64,000 nucleotides of DNA, taken from the NCBI RefSeq assembly GCF_902459465.1, contig NC_047064.1, forward strand, positions 3,622,762 to 3,686,761. Direction: 5' to 3'. The notes below the pieces were generated by a model. That model was not told where the DNA came from. It searched no databases and saw only the letters and a program-made list of their open reading frames with translations. The position numbers and the translations under genes are program-made. Of this stretch, positions 41,954-53,570 are shown piece after piece (within the stretch, counting starts at the first letter, position 1; each line of letters begins with the position of its first letter). Origin of the DNA: Asterias rubens. Taxonomy: Eukaryota; Echinodermata; Asteroidea; Forcipulatida; Asteriidae.

Positions 41954-44445
41954 GGGCAGTGCGCTATAGCTGTGTAGAGAAGAATGCATAGTTACGTCGA
42001 GTACACACAAGTGAAACACGCTTGACGTAATCGCAGGATTCACTGCTTCCGCAAGCGCCGATTGTTTGCTTACACGGTAAGCAGAGCCACGACAATTGGG
42101 GCCAGGTGAGAAGAACGTACAACACTGTAATGATGTGATTATTTTGATTTCAAAATGTAATTATAAGTGATCCTCAAGTTTATTATTATGCCCACACTTT
42201 ATCAACAACAACAATAAATGGCAAAGTGGGGTTTGATTTGTAAGAAGCACTCCGTGTTTCATTTATGCCTAATGCAATTAATTTAAAAGATTTCTCTGAT
42301 AAATATCTGTTTATGAAATTCAGACTTTTGCCGAAAAATTTCATAACACCAGTACTGCTAAACACCTTCACGGTCAGTACCTAAAGTTCTGATATATCTA
42401 AAATGTCTTATCCCCCCCCCTTAATACAGTCTCTTTAAAATTTGTGGGGGTTGTCTTTCGGCGATGTAACAGGCGCGAGAGACCCGTTATAATGGAAACT
42501 CCGAGAATGACTGTCCTGAAGCGGGACTGAGCTAAGTGGTCTCTTGAGGCCTTTCGCTCTGCCATTGCCCTTGGACTTAACACAGCCCGTCCTGCTGGGA
42601 GTTCAAGATTGGGCGTTGTGTAAAAGGCGGTTTTATAGCTCTACATAGGATCGGGCTGGCGTTTGTGTGGTGGCGGTTTGTTGTATGGTTATTGTCAACT
42701 TATGCATTCCCATGGCCCTATTATTTACTCCAATGCATTGATGTTTTAGTCATTTGGTATAATACGAGCCTTGTTGATTATCAATAAACATGAATTACTG
42801 TCAAGTTGCATGAAGACTGTTTTTCTGTGACATGGCGCTGGAAAAAGAGGCTTTACTGAAACCGCTATATGCAAGAGGGTTTCAAACATTACTTGTTAAC
42901 ATCCAAACATCACGTCCATTATAAGGTTTGAAACAATAGATATTTAATTATAAAGCTTTCAAGAGGATTGCATATATTTTCTTGAAAGCATAGCTCGGAA
43001 TTACCAGATTTGCAAATATTATTGTTTCATCATGTAGAATTAAAACAATTAGGGACCATATAGTTTAAACAACTTCGTGATATCTTTAGTTGATTGTATG
43101 ACGTTTGAAAAAGCTAAACTGTACCAAATATTGTTTTTTTTATAGTAATTTTGCATTTTGATGAGGTTCGTTTAAGAACTTGGCGACAACATCGTGACAA
43201 ATACAACCACGCAAATCGATTATAGCCTTTAAACATTTAACTCTAAACTGTAAGAGTCTAACTCTATTTAACTCCCACACTTCTGTACAGGAGGAATATA
43301 GACGCCTGAAGAAATAGAGTGCTATGATGTTGTATGTCACTATGCATCCTCTTGCAATAATAAACCCAGCTGTGTCATTGTCATCAGGGCATGGAGTTTG
43401 CGACCGTCAGAGACCCCTCTGGAGGATTGCGTTACCCCTCTCTCTCGCTCTCTCGAGCCATCGGCCTCCGGGGGGACTCGAGGATAATAACCCGTGTGCT
43501 GATTACCACAGGAGGTGTTTCATATAACCCAGGCAATCACCACCGGCATGACTTCAAAAACACGGGAGCAAGACTCGTCCTAAGGCGGTTTATGTCAATG
43601 TAACTACTGTGTTTCAAAAACCGGGACCACCTATAGAAAAATATCACCCCCTCAAAAAAAGGGGGGGGAGGAAGACTTAAGAAAAAAAAAGGAAAAAAAG
43701 GAAGAGTAAAAAAAAAAAGAGAATGTAAAAAAAGTCAACGCTTGATTGTTTCTACACACCACAGGGCACTAACTTCATTAACTGTTTCTCAGCGCGCACG
43801 GGCTGCAGCCCCTTGGCTCATCTCGGCGACAAACGTGGGTCGATGGAGGTGTCTTCATTCCACCATATAGACCGAAAGGTTCCTTGCTCTATGATGCTAC
43901 CGTCTGTGAAGGGAAGACAACCTCCGGACCGGCTTTTTGACTGAGCTAAGTAGGAGGGTGACCGGGCGGGCGAAGAGGGGGAGCAGCAAGGGGTCACGAC
44001 GGCCCACCCAGACAGCTGCTACTCCCATCGCCCCGGTCTGTGGATTTTCAGGGAGCTTATGGCGCTCAACGACCCGATGAAGGAGTCTGTGGGGAGGCTC
44101 GTTAGCAAACACCAACCTCTTGACTGTTCACTTTTTTTTTCGAAACAAATCCTGTCACAAAATAAACGAGGCTACTTTTTGTTCTGTTTTGGAACGTACA
44201 CTTTCCAGACTTGGTGCCGAATTCGTGATTATTCATATTTATAGTGACGTAAATAGTTACGTCTACCGTCCCCATCTCTAGTCACATTGAATATCGACAC
44301 ACTGTACATTATTCATGATGTTTATTCTGCCCAGTGTTTTTCTCAAGCAACACAATGATATAGCGTGGTATTTTCTTTTCACAGTTTAATGTTTTAGTAA
44401 CTGTATTGTAAGTAGGATTTGAAACTTTGCATGGTGGAGATAAGA
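41954..44445. other. Repeat-poor stretch of the engrailed intron
   Basis: No recognised exon. It includes GC-richer islands at 42480-42620 and 43360-44120. The second has CTCTCTCGCTCTCTCGAG and an A/G-rich tract at 43650-43735. Open frames at 43391-43603 and 43897-44115 have no family motif. Candidate regulatory DNA only. Confidence 0.4.
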
Positions 44446-44641
44446 TATAGAAGAGTTTGCGGTAACACCATGTAATAACAATCTCTAAATGAGTTGGGGT
44501 GGTTCTGAAAAGAACCGTTGGATTAACTCGACGTTTCGATCAGTATGCTCTGATCGTCGAGTTAAACCAACGGTTCTTTTCAGAACCACCTGAACTCATT
44601 TAGAGATTATTACATGGTGTTACCGCAAACTCTTCTATATA
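44446..44641. repeat. Fold-back element, family J
   Basis: GAAGAGTTTGCGGTAACACC at the left and GGTGTTACCGCAAACTCTTC at the right are exact complements. AATCTCTAAATGAGTT, GGTTCTGAAAAGAACCG and ACTCGACG-TCGATCAG arms continue the pairing to the centre. About 196 bp; only one copy was seen in the window. Confidence 0.95.
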
Positions 44642-44809
44642 ACTACTGTATTGTACTGGGTTGGTAAGGGTAAAGACATCATTGTTTAATTTTGGTCTGA
44701 AAGCTAACTGATAATGAAATTGATACTAGAACCAATTGTTTCTGTGAAATGTTTCCATTTGAAATAAAGTCACATTCAAGAAAAATGTATGGTCTATTAT
44801 CTTATGGAA

Positions 44810-45195
44810 GTGTCGTGACCGAGCGGTTAAGTGCACCGAATTCAAACTCTTGTGTTTCTGATCAGCAGAGTGTGGGTTCGAATCCCCAGCCGTGACACTT
44901 GGGTCCTTAAGCCAGACACTTAGCCATTGCTTCGTCCTTCGGATGGGACGTCAAGCCGTTGATCTCATGTGTTGTGTGACCCATCCCAGTGCACTTATCG
45001 AAAAGAGAAGGGGTTCGCCCGGTGTTCCTGGCTGTGGGTGATATATGCGCCGTAGCACCTTGTAAACCCGTTAGAAGGTGCTACATAGTTGGGTCTCAGA
45101 ATTCATCACTGTAATAACCATCTTTCTGGGAGTTTGTATATATTCAGCGCCTTGGTGGACACGGGCGCTATATAAGACTACGATATTAATATGAT
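44810..45195 (+). mobile_element. tRNA-derived SINE-1, full copy
   Basis: The head (about 44810-44899) looks like a class II (Ser/Leu-like) tRNA. GTGTCGT can pair with the ACGGCTG-type 3' strand GTGACAC; box A-like TGACCGAGCGGTTAAGTGC and box B GGGTTCGAATCCCC are clear. The body carries CTTCGGATGGGACGTCAAGC, AAGGTGCTACATAG, CATCACTGTAATAACCATC and CAGCGCCTTGG. It ends GGGCGCTATATAAGACTACG followed by an ATATTAAT-rich tail. It would be transcribed by RNA polymerase III and moved by a LINE reverse transcriptase, which is family knowledge. Confidence 0.88.
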
Positions 45196-45499
45196 ATTAT
45201 TATCTGAAAAGCTTACCAAACGTATTATCAGCTGATTTAGGTTGTTACAATGCGGGACAGTGTGTGTTTGGACCTCATGCCGATTATGCATGTTTTTTTT
45301 TTCGTTTTTTCTCTTGTGACTCCCGCAACGAATTAAACCCAAATTTTCACTTGTTTGCCATTTCATGTATATCGCTGCTCACACAAAACACGAACACCGT
45401 CCTGTCACTTCAATGTAACTGGCAAAGAAGAAGGAGTGAACAAATGAAAAACAAACAACAAACAACAACATAAACAACAACAAAACAACCCTCAAAACA

Positions 45500-46866
45500 A
45501 CCACGATGGACTCATTTTACACGTAGGCCATATCCCTTATTTTGCAAGCTCTGCCTCTCTTCCTACGCTCGTAAAAGCAAGAGAGAAAGAGAGAGAGAGA
45601 GAGAGCGAAAAGAGAGAGAGAAAAAAAATCAGAGTTTGATGTCTGGTGTATGAATAAATCAGTACATCACGAGCTTGCAGTCTGACGTAAGGTGTGATTT
45701 ATAGATACGTGTGCTGCCTCATTGGTTGGAGAAATGATGAGTTTTCTTGTCTCGGTGCACGCCGGTGCCACGCAGTAGGGTACCTTGAACCACGTACCCG
45801 ACCGATGGGGGGCCAACGCGGCTCGTGGACCCCGGACCCCTCGCCGCGACAACCTCCTTGTTTCTTTTCTTTCGGGTGTTGTCAAAAACAAACTCTCGTT
45901 AACGACGTGGATTGATAGATGGGTGCATGGTATTTATACAATGATGGACTTAACAGAGTCGTCAAATATTTAGTGAGACGGGATTTTGATGTATTTGGAG
46001 GTCTGTTTTGTCAAACTGTGCGAGAAACACTGACTTGGACTCTTGATAACCGTAAACGCCGCATTCAAACGCCGCTCTTTAAATTGAGCTTGTCTACTGT
46101 GCCTTGTTTAAGTGTGGATATCAAATAATAATTCTCTTATTACAGACAACGCAGTCTGGAGCATGGGGTATCATTTTTATACTAACGAAGGACAGTAATA
46201 ATTACCGAGACATCCTTTTACACGGGAATAAAATTGATATCAAAAGATTGAAGGGAAATCAAAAGTAAGAGAAATTACAATGCTTTCTTTTGCAATCTTC
46301 AAAAGTCATTTTTAATTTTAAAGAATGTATTAAAAAAGGTGAAACTTAAAAAAACAAAAACATGGAGAAAAAAAAACAAAGTATCAAATCCATTTTTGAA
46401 TTTATGCACGTAAGGAAAAAAATGAATAAAACGAAAAAGCTCTCTTCGCGACCTTCCAAAGACATTCTTTAATTTACTAAAAAAAGTGCGGGGATGTATC
46501 ATTATTCACCCTCATCACCCCCCCCCCCCCCCCCCCCCCAACATCTCATTCGTCTCTCATCATGGAGACACTTAGGGCCAAACCTGCAATAATCACTGAT
46601 ATTGCTTCTGGATATTTACCTTAAAACAAAAGAACTTGCACAGAGCTATGAACATTGATCAAGGAAACGGCTGACGTTGTCCTGTCATTGACTTGGGCGT
46701 GTGATATTATATCTAAATAGGCGACAGGATTGGTTTTTAAATATGGATGATGCAGAACAAAAAGTAATTTCTTGTGAAGTTGATGACAAAGATTATATCC
46801 TGAAACTTTGATTCATACTTAACTTTCAAAGAATTGTCGAAGGAGAAGGTGAACATGGGTAAAGTC
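45500..46866. other. engrailed intron, simple repeats and a GC-rich island
   Basis: (GA)n at 45580-45622, a GC-rich island at 45720-45900 (GACCCCTCGCCGCGAC), and an A/T homopolymer-rich part at 46290-46500 ending in a poly-C run at about 46518-46539. No exon recognised. Confidence 0.45.
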
Positions 46867-47246
46867 TTAAAGGAACACGTTGCCTTGCATCGGACGAGTT
46901 GGTCTATAAAAAAGCGTTTGTAACCAGTTTTTTTAAAATAAAATGCATATGGTTTGAAAGATGTTTTTAAGTGGAATACAATGATCCACACAAATTTGCA
47001 TCGAAATTGCACGGTTTTCCATTTACTGTGCGAACTAACGCGGTCGGCCATGGCCATTTATGGGAGTCAAAAATTTGACTCCCATAAATGGCCGACCGTG
47101 TTAGTCGACGAGGTAAAAGCAAAACCGTGCAATTTCAAGGCATGGTTGTGTGGATCATTGTATTATACTTTTACAACATCTTTCTAACGGTTACAAGCGC
47201 TATTTAAAGACCAACTCGACCGATCCAAGGCAACGTGTTCCTTTAA
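46867..47246. repeat. Family C palindromic MITE, full copy
   Basis: TTAA on both sides, ends AGGAACACGTTGCCTTGCAT and ATCCAAGGCAACGTGTTCCT. Centre GGGAGTCAAAAATTTGACTCCC with flanking ATTTATG and CATAAAT. Confidence 0.92.
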
Positions 47247-47277
47247 ACGTATAATATTTGAAATTTAAATCGGTCGT

Positions 47278-47652
47278 TTAAAGGGAAGGTACCCGTTTGG
47301 TAATTACCCAAAACAAATGTAAACTTAAAAAACTGACTTGATAATGAGCATTAGAGAGCTGTATAAAACATTGTGAGAAACGGCTCCCTCTGAAGTAGCA
47401 TATATTTTGAGAAAGAGGTAGTTTCTCACTAAAATAATGAAATACTTCGCCAGAAGTCTTTTATTCTTATCTGAAAGCACACAAATTCATCCAACAAGGG
47501 TGTTTTTTTTTCTCTCATCATTTTCTCGCAACTTCGATGACCAATTTAGTTCAAATTTTCACAGGCTTGTAATGATTTTATGCATATTTTGGGGTACACC
47601 AAGTGAGAAGATTGGTCTTTGACAATTACCAATAGTGTAACCTTCCCTTTTA
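47278..47652 (+). repeat. Family A2 MITE, full copy
   Basis: TTAA then AGGGAAGGTACCCGTTTGG. Right end CCAATAGTGTAACCTTCCCTT. Hairpin ATACTTCGCCAGAAGTCTTTTAT in place of the GAGACCTC one. Confidence 0.85.
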
Positions 47653-47654
47653 GT

Positions 47655-47892
47655 TTGGTTATCGGAACCCACTGCCTCAATCTTTTATACAATTTGTAGA
47701 TGCCATAAAACTAACATGTGAAAGTTTAGTTTCAAAACATGGTAGCGTTTTTGAGATCTTGTAAAAATCTGGAGCGGTTCCGCCACGTAGGACGGTTAAT
47801 CCGCAATTGGAATACACATGAGAAACGTTACTGCAGTATTAACGCCCCTCAAAACCCAATTGGTAAAGATAGAAAGTGATACCTTTTTTCAT
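47655..47892. repeat. Dispersed repeat fragment (family I-like)
   Basis: GGAACCCACTG, ATGCCATAAAACTAACATGTG, TCTGGAGCGGTTCCGCCACG and TTGGAATACACATGAGAAACG. The first, second and fourth blocks recur near 56751, 56791 and 56876. Confidence 0.55.
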
Positions 47893-47899
47893 AACCGCA

Positions 47900-48153
47900 G
47901 CAACGAAATAAAAAACCACCTTTGGTGCACAACTTTGTGTGCTTTTAGATAACTACTAAAGGCTTCGGGCCTGAAGTCTTTAAATATTTGAGTGAGAAAT
48001 GTGCTCTTTCTCAAAAAGTATGTTACTTCTGAGGGAGCCGTTTCTCACAAAGTTTTAATCTATCAACAGCTCTCCAATACTCGTTACCAGATGTAAGTGT
48101 TTCTGCTATAGCAATTAGTTTGAGTAATTACCAATAGTGTCCAGTGCCCTTCA
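47900..48153 (-). repeat. Family A2 MITE, partial
   Basis: Has the hairpin AAGGCTTCGGGCCTGAAGTC and the right end ACCAATAGTGTCCAGTGCCC; the left part is replaced by the family I-like fragment. Confidence 0.75.
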
Positions 48154-48232
48154 AACAATATGGAAAGTGTCATATTTTGTTGCATTCGATGTGAAGTAAA
48201 ATTAAAACTAAAGATAGACGTTAACTTGTTCT

Positions 48233-48602
48233 TTAAAAGCGATTGGACCCTTTCGGTAAACAGTATTGTCCAAGGCCCACACTTCGTGTATCACAACTTC
48301 TACATAAAATAACAAACTTGTGAAAATTTAGGCTCAATCGGTCATCGGAGTCGGGAGAAAATAACGGGAAAACCCACCCTTGTAATCCGCACGTTTCGCC
48401 GTGTCATGACATGTGTTTCAAATAAATCCGTTATTCTCGATATCGAGAATTGGTATTATTTTACTGTTTTCTCAAAAAGTAAAGCATTTCATGGAATAAT
48501 ATTTCAAGAGAAGTCTTTCACCACTACCTTCTGTAAACCCTGTAAGTTATTTGTAAATATGTTAACTTTTTTTTCTGTACCGAAAGGGTCTAATGGCTTT
48601 AA
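48233..48602 (+). repeat. Family B MITE, full reference copy
   Basis: TTAA then AAGCGATTGGACCCTTTCGG. Ends CCGAAAGGGTCTAATGGC then TTTAA. Internal palindrome ATTCTCGATATCGAGAAT near 48434. The GCTCAATCGGTCATCGGAGT block is shared in part with family A. Confidence 0.9.
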
Positions 48603-49274
48603 ACAAACCAATTATGCACTTTCCTTTTAAAGAAACCAAAGACACGCGGAGCAAACTAACTCAGTAAGTAACCTCTCACGGTGTTGCGATACATCGGTTT
48701 AGATGCTTGTCGACATCCTGCTTGGAGACATCATTAAGACGTGACTGGCATGAAGGATTCTATCAATTTCATATTCATATGGTTTTTATATCAATTTCCT
48801 GTAAAATTAACCCCCCGATGAAGCGCAATGAACAATTTCCAAGAATATTTACCTTTTCTCTACACGTTTGACAATATTCTTATATTATGTGAAATTCAAA
48901 AAGTACAGAACGAATACAATCTTTCATTGAAATTAAATCTGATTGAAAAAATCAGTATAGCAAAAAACCAGCTGATGTACCTTCAAACTTAAATTGTCTT
49001 TCTTGAAAACTATAGTGTTTTTAAAATTTGAACCCCAAAATTACACGCTGTGTCTTTAATAACTATTGGTAAACCATATTGACTTGGTGAGGTTTAGTTA
49101 AGAAATATATTGTTTTTATCAAATGTTCCGTCGGAGTGAGTACATTCTTTCATATTTAACAAAGAAGGAAACCCCTTATATATTGTTAGTCGCATTGTGA
49201 TCATCAACGAAACGGTAACTTATCCCAAATTGAAGATATTTGACTTGAGCTAAGGCGAAACAAATTTTTTTTTT
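48603..49274. other. engrailed intron, unassigned
   Basis: AT-rich; no gene or repeat boundary recognised. Confidence 0.35.
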
Positions 49275-49605
49275 TAACCAAACAGTTGCTGGTAGTGTAA
49301 GTACTTAATGTAATCCACCATAAACATACATTAACTGACAAAACCTGTGGAAGTTCGAGATCGATCTGCTGTCTGGGTCACGAGAGAATAGTGAAAAACC
49401 GATTACAACTTTTGCATTGCTGCGATAAACTCCACACGCGAAGTCAGATTATTTATTTCTCATCAAATAATATGACACTTCAGACAGAAATATTTCAAGG
49501 GATGTTTTCAACTATCATCATCAATTGACCGTGAAAGTTTTCTGTAAATCTGTAATCTTCAAGATTTTTGTTTTCTACCAATTCTGTGACGTTCCTTTAA
49601 CTTTA
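49275..49605. repeat. Probable diverged MITE (family B-like)
   Basis: ATAAACATACATTAACTGAC, GTGGAAGTTCGAGATCGATC, CACGAGAGAATAGTGAAAA and AATATTTCAAGGGATG are laid out like family B. The terminal repeats are too decayed to fix. Confidence 0.4.
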
Positions 49606-49961
49606 GATAAGTTCCAGAACCATTATTTCTTATTTTGTGCTACACGCAACCCACGCTTTAACAAAAAATAACAACTCGACTCACGCGCACACAAAAAGTA
49701 AAATATAAAAGCATAATTTGTTTTATGATTATGATGGATGGTTACAATCAAAATGGAAATTTAGTCGCGGCACGCTGTGAAGTCTCTATTTATTTGATAT
49801 GGTTAACATTCAGAACGCCTCATTTACTCTGAGTAATATTCCTATTAAATGACAACTTCAATAAATGGCCCGTCTCTACCTTAGATCACTCAACAAACGT
49901 TTATAATGACTAGAGTGTTTTACCATAATTACAACCAGGCGGCACGAAGCAAGACTATTTG

Positions 49962-50348
49962 TTAAAGGCAGTGGACACTATTGGTAATTACTCAACATAA
50001 TTGTTAGCATAAAACCTTTCTTGGTGACTAGTAATGGGGAGAGGATGACGGTATAAAACATTGTGAGAAACAGCTCCCTCTAAAGTGCCATAGTTTTTGA
50101 GAAAGAAGTAATTTTCCACGAATTTGATTTTGTGACCTCAGATTTAGAACTTGAGGTCTCGAAATCAACCATATAAACGCACACAACTTCGTGTGACAAG
50201 GGTGTTTTTTTTTTTCATTATTATCTCGCAAATTCGATGACCGATTTAGCTCAAACTTTCACAGGTTAGTTATTTTATGCATATGTTGAGATACACCAAC
50301 TGTGAAGGCTAGTCTTTGACAATTACCAATAGTGTCCACTGCCTTTAA
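49962..50348 (+). repeat. Family A MITE, full copy
   Basis: TTAA on both sides, ends AGGCAGTGGACACTATTGG and ATAGTGTCCACTGCCT. Internal GACCTCAGATTTAGAACTTGAGGTC is intact. Confidence 0.92.
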
Positions 50349-50577
50349 ACTTTTTTTTTTACCAGGCATGTGAGGAAAGGCTACTTACACATTGTGGAAA
50401 AATACTTGTACGTAAAATAAACAATATCTTCATTATATTGGACTGGGTACGAAAAATGGACCTCATTTTGCTGATTTTGTGGAAAGAGAAATTTACAGTT
50501 TTGGTTTAGAAGGTTTTACATGACTTCTCTGAAGAATTACAAACAAGTGACGTAGCCACGCGGATGCTTGGGTGTTT

Positions 50578-50695
50578 TTGTTTTGTTTGTTTGTTTGTTT
50601 GTTTGTTTGTTTGTTTGTTTGATTGTCTGTTTGTTGGGTGTTGGTGCGCTGGGGTGTTCGTTTGTTTGTTTGTTTGTTGTGTTGTTAGTTTGTTT
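50578..50695 (+). repeat. (TTTG)n microsatellite
   Basis: GTTTGTTTGTTTGTTTGTTT repeats through about 50625, then resumes after a GGTGTTGGTGCGCTGG interruption until about 50695. Confidence 0.95.
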
Positions 50696-50802
50696 GTTCG
50701 TATAGTTTTTATTGCTTTGGGTGGTGTGTTTTTTTACGTTCTGATATAAACAGTTCTGTATTCTGTATTCCGAAATAACTTGAAGTTGAATATGATGTGT
50801 GC

Positions 50803-50965
50803 CGCGCGCCAGTGGTTATAGGAGCACCGGACTCGGGCTCTGTGGTGTTTCTGATCAGCAGAATGTGGGTTCGAGTCCTGGTTGTTGCACTTTGCCTTCA
50901 GCAAGATATGTTGTCATTGGGATTGGACATTAAGTTGCAGGTCCCGTGTACTATAGGAATGGTAG
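50803..50965 (+). mobile_element. tRNA-derived SINE-1, truncated copy
   Basis: Head with CAGTGGTTATAGGAGCACCGG, GTGTTTCTGATCAGCAGAAT and box B GTGGGTTCGAGTCCTGG. Only the first part of the body (GACATTAAGTTGCAGGTCCC) follows; the tail is lost. The TTTCTGATCAGCAGA string in the head is shared with the copy at 44810. Confidence 0.78.
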
Positions 50966-51099
50966 CATTCAAATCTACTCTATTTTTTTAATATCTTATT
51001 GTATATTTGCTCGTTTTTTGATGTTTGAACTAATTTATTTATATTGTAAACCTAAACACAATTCAGCCTTTTGGCTGCTATGTTTGATTTTTAATAAAC

Positions 51100-52530
51100 C
51101 AATAATTATAATATTAGTGTGACGTAAACTAACCCAGAACACTTTTCGTGGAAGAGTAGGGGCAAGTACCCTTTTTTCGGGTTTCATCAGGCTTGTGAGC
51201 TACATAGATTACGTTCACTTATGAGGCATATTTGGTTTTATTATTTTGTTTTATACAATAATAGTGAAAGCTGTGCGCCGCTTTACAAAATGATTCATTG
51301 TCACAAATATAGTTATCACCTTTGAAATGTCTATACATTGTGTTGCTGTTAAATTATCTGGCATGCACATTTCATTATTTATACCCAATGTTATTTGTTT
51401 TCAACTGTTTGCTTAATTGTTACTGTCGACATGAAACATAAATGTCAATTGAATTGAAATGAATTGAATTGAATTATATCAAATGATATTGTTTCTATTA
51501 CATGGTGAGGCATACTGATTGCTCGTGACCACTGGTCCCCCTTTAAGTCTAAATTATGTGATATTTCATGTGCCCTCTAAAATGACCCATACGCAGGGGT
51601 TTATTAACTTCATCAAATTAATGGGGTACGGAATGACACATAATGAGTGTATAATAATAATAACCAACGTGTAGTGTGGGGACCCCGGCAGTAATCACAT
51701 TGCAATTATCAGCCCGATCAGAACAGCCATAAATGTCATCAATTCAGGTTCCCGTCCTCGTGCTTAACACAGCTAGAACCTCGCCTGGGGAACGACACCC
51801 AATACCCCGTGACACTCTCTCCTCTAACTCGCTCCAACTCCGGGTAATATCAAAACCAGCGCTGTATTTTATAGTCTCCTTTATTTTATAATACACTCAT
51901 AATGCATCACTTTTTTGTTAGGACAGTAAAACACACACGCTGAAGTAACTCCTGCACAGACATCTGTCCATAGCTAATAGAGTTGAACGGACCCTATCAC
52001 GGCTAAATCAAGGGATTAATGATGCAAGCAGTATTGACTTATTTTCACTGGACCATTCTGGTTTGAGTCCACAAACACACTCTCACTCACTCTCTTTTTA
52101 TTTGTTTCTAACCGAGTCTCTTTTTTTTAACACCGATACGGTCCAATGCGCCTTGTAGCGTAACTATTACAAGCAATAATTGCCTGTCTAATCTACGCTC
52201 TTGAAAAGGATGGCATTGTCAACTGCTTCCAAATGTTCCCCTCTTTTTTTTCCTCTCCCTCACTCTCTCTCTTAATAAGGCGACACAGATGGCAACCTGA
52301 TGACCGTACTTCTGTCTTAACGCCTTGCTTGGGAAATTGATGATCGGCTCTCATGTGTTACGGCGAAGAGAATTTACCCAGTTTGTTTAATATGGTGGAG
52401 TTATAAATAATGCTCGGAGTGCTGTAACGTGTCTATCTCACTGCTGGTGATTTCACCGGCGTCGAAAAGAATATCATTCTGCGCTCTTTCTGTATCTTTT
52501 ACAAAACGAAAGTATTTCCTCTTATATCCA
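51100..52530. promoter_or_regulatory. Repeat-poor island in the engrailed intron, candidate regulatory DNA
   Basis: No MITE or SINE in about 1.4 kb. A (GAATT)n stretch lies at 51444-51476. From 51600 the sequence is less AT-biased, with CAATTATCAGCCCGATCAG, CATAAATGTCATCAATTC (Hox/TALE-like AAATGTCATCAA), TAATAATAATAACC and a CTCTCACTCACTCTC stretch. No open frame of note. The function is inferred from the lack of repeats and the context only. Confidence 0.4.
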
Positions 52531-52912
52531 TTAGAGACACTGGACACTATTGTCAAAGACTAGCCTTCACAGTTGGTGTATCTCAACATATGAATAAAAT
52601 AACAATGCTGTTAAAATTTGAGCTCAATCGGTCATCGAAGTTGCGAGATAATAATGAAAGTAAAAAACGCCCTTGTCACACGAAGTTGTGTGCTTTCAGA
52701 TGCTTGATTTCGAGACCTCAAATTCTAAATCTGAGGTCTCGAAATCAAATTCGTGGAAAATTACTTCTTTCTCGAAAACTACATTTACTTTAGAGGGGCC
52801 GTTTCTCTCAATGTTTTATACTATCAACCTCTTCCCATTACTCGTAATACCAAGAAATGTTTTATGCTAATAATTATTTTGAGTAATTACCAAAAGTGTC
52901 CACTGCCTTTAA
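52531..52912 (-). repeat. Family A MITE, full copy, reverse
   Basis: Left end AGAGACACTGGACACTATTG, right end AAAGTGTCCACTGCCTTTAA. Hairpin GATTTCGAGACCTCAAATTC intact. Confidence 0.88.
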
Positions 52913-53190
52913 AATCATGGAGCTTGAAAGAATGGTTGGTATCACCCTTCAAAAGAAGTGACTCGGCTGATTATTTGCTGCTTTTGTTCTCGGGCGGCCT
53001 TCTTATAATAAGTGTTATTCAAAATGTAGGCCTACAATATCAGACTTTTAAAATTAACAACAAGGACAGCAAACAAAAGGACACAATTTCTTGATACATA
53101 CACGTTTTGAAAATCAATTATATGCTAGCGTATAACAGTCGTGATAATTTCCTTCGAAGTGTTTTACAGCGAAACCATTGTTAAAGTCAC

Positions 53191-53570
53191 TTAAAGCCAT
53201 TATACACTTTCGGCACAGAAAAAAAAACAAAAAAAAGTTCACAGATTTACAATTAACTTACAGGGTTTACAGTAGGTAATGGTGAAAGGCTTCTTTTGAA
53301 ATATTGTTCCATGAATTGCATTACTTTTTGAGAAAACATTAAAACAATTATCAATTCTCGATAGCGAGAATTACGGATTTATTTAAAACACATGTCATGA
53401 CACGGCGAAACGTGCGGAAACAAGGGTGGGTTTTTCCCGTTATTTTCTCCCGACTCCGATGACCGATTGAGCATAAATTTTCACAGGTTTGTTATTTTAT
53501 ATATATGTTGTGATACACGAAGAATGGGCCTTTGGACAATACTGTTTCCAGAGGTGTCCAATGGCTTTAA
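53191..53570 (-). repeat. Family B MITE, full copy, reverse
   Basis: TTAA then AGCCATTATACACTTTCGG. Ends AGAGGTGTCCAATGGCT then TTAA. Internal ATTCTCGATAGCGAGAAT. Confidence 0.9.

Noticed and set aside
44810..44899. Functional Ser/Leu tRNA gene
   Set aside because: The anticodon stem does not pair properly, and the tRNA-like part runs directly into a SINE body that recurs at 19684 and 50803.
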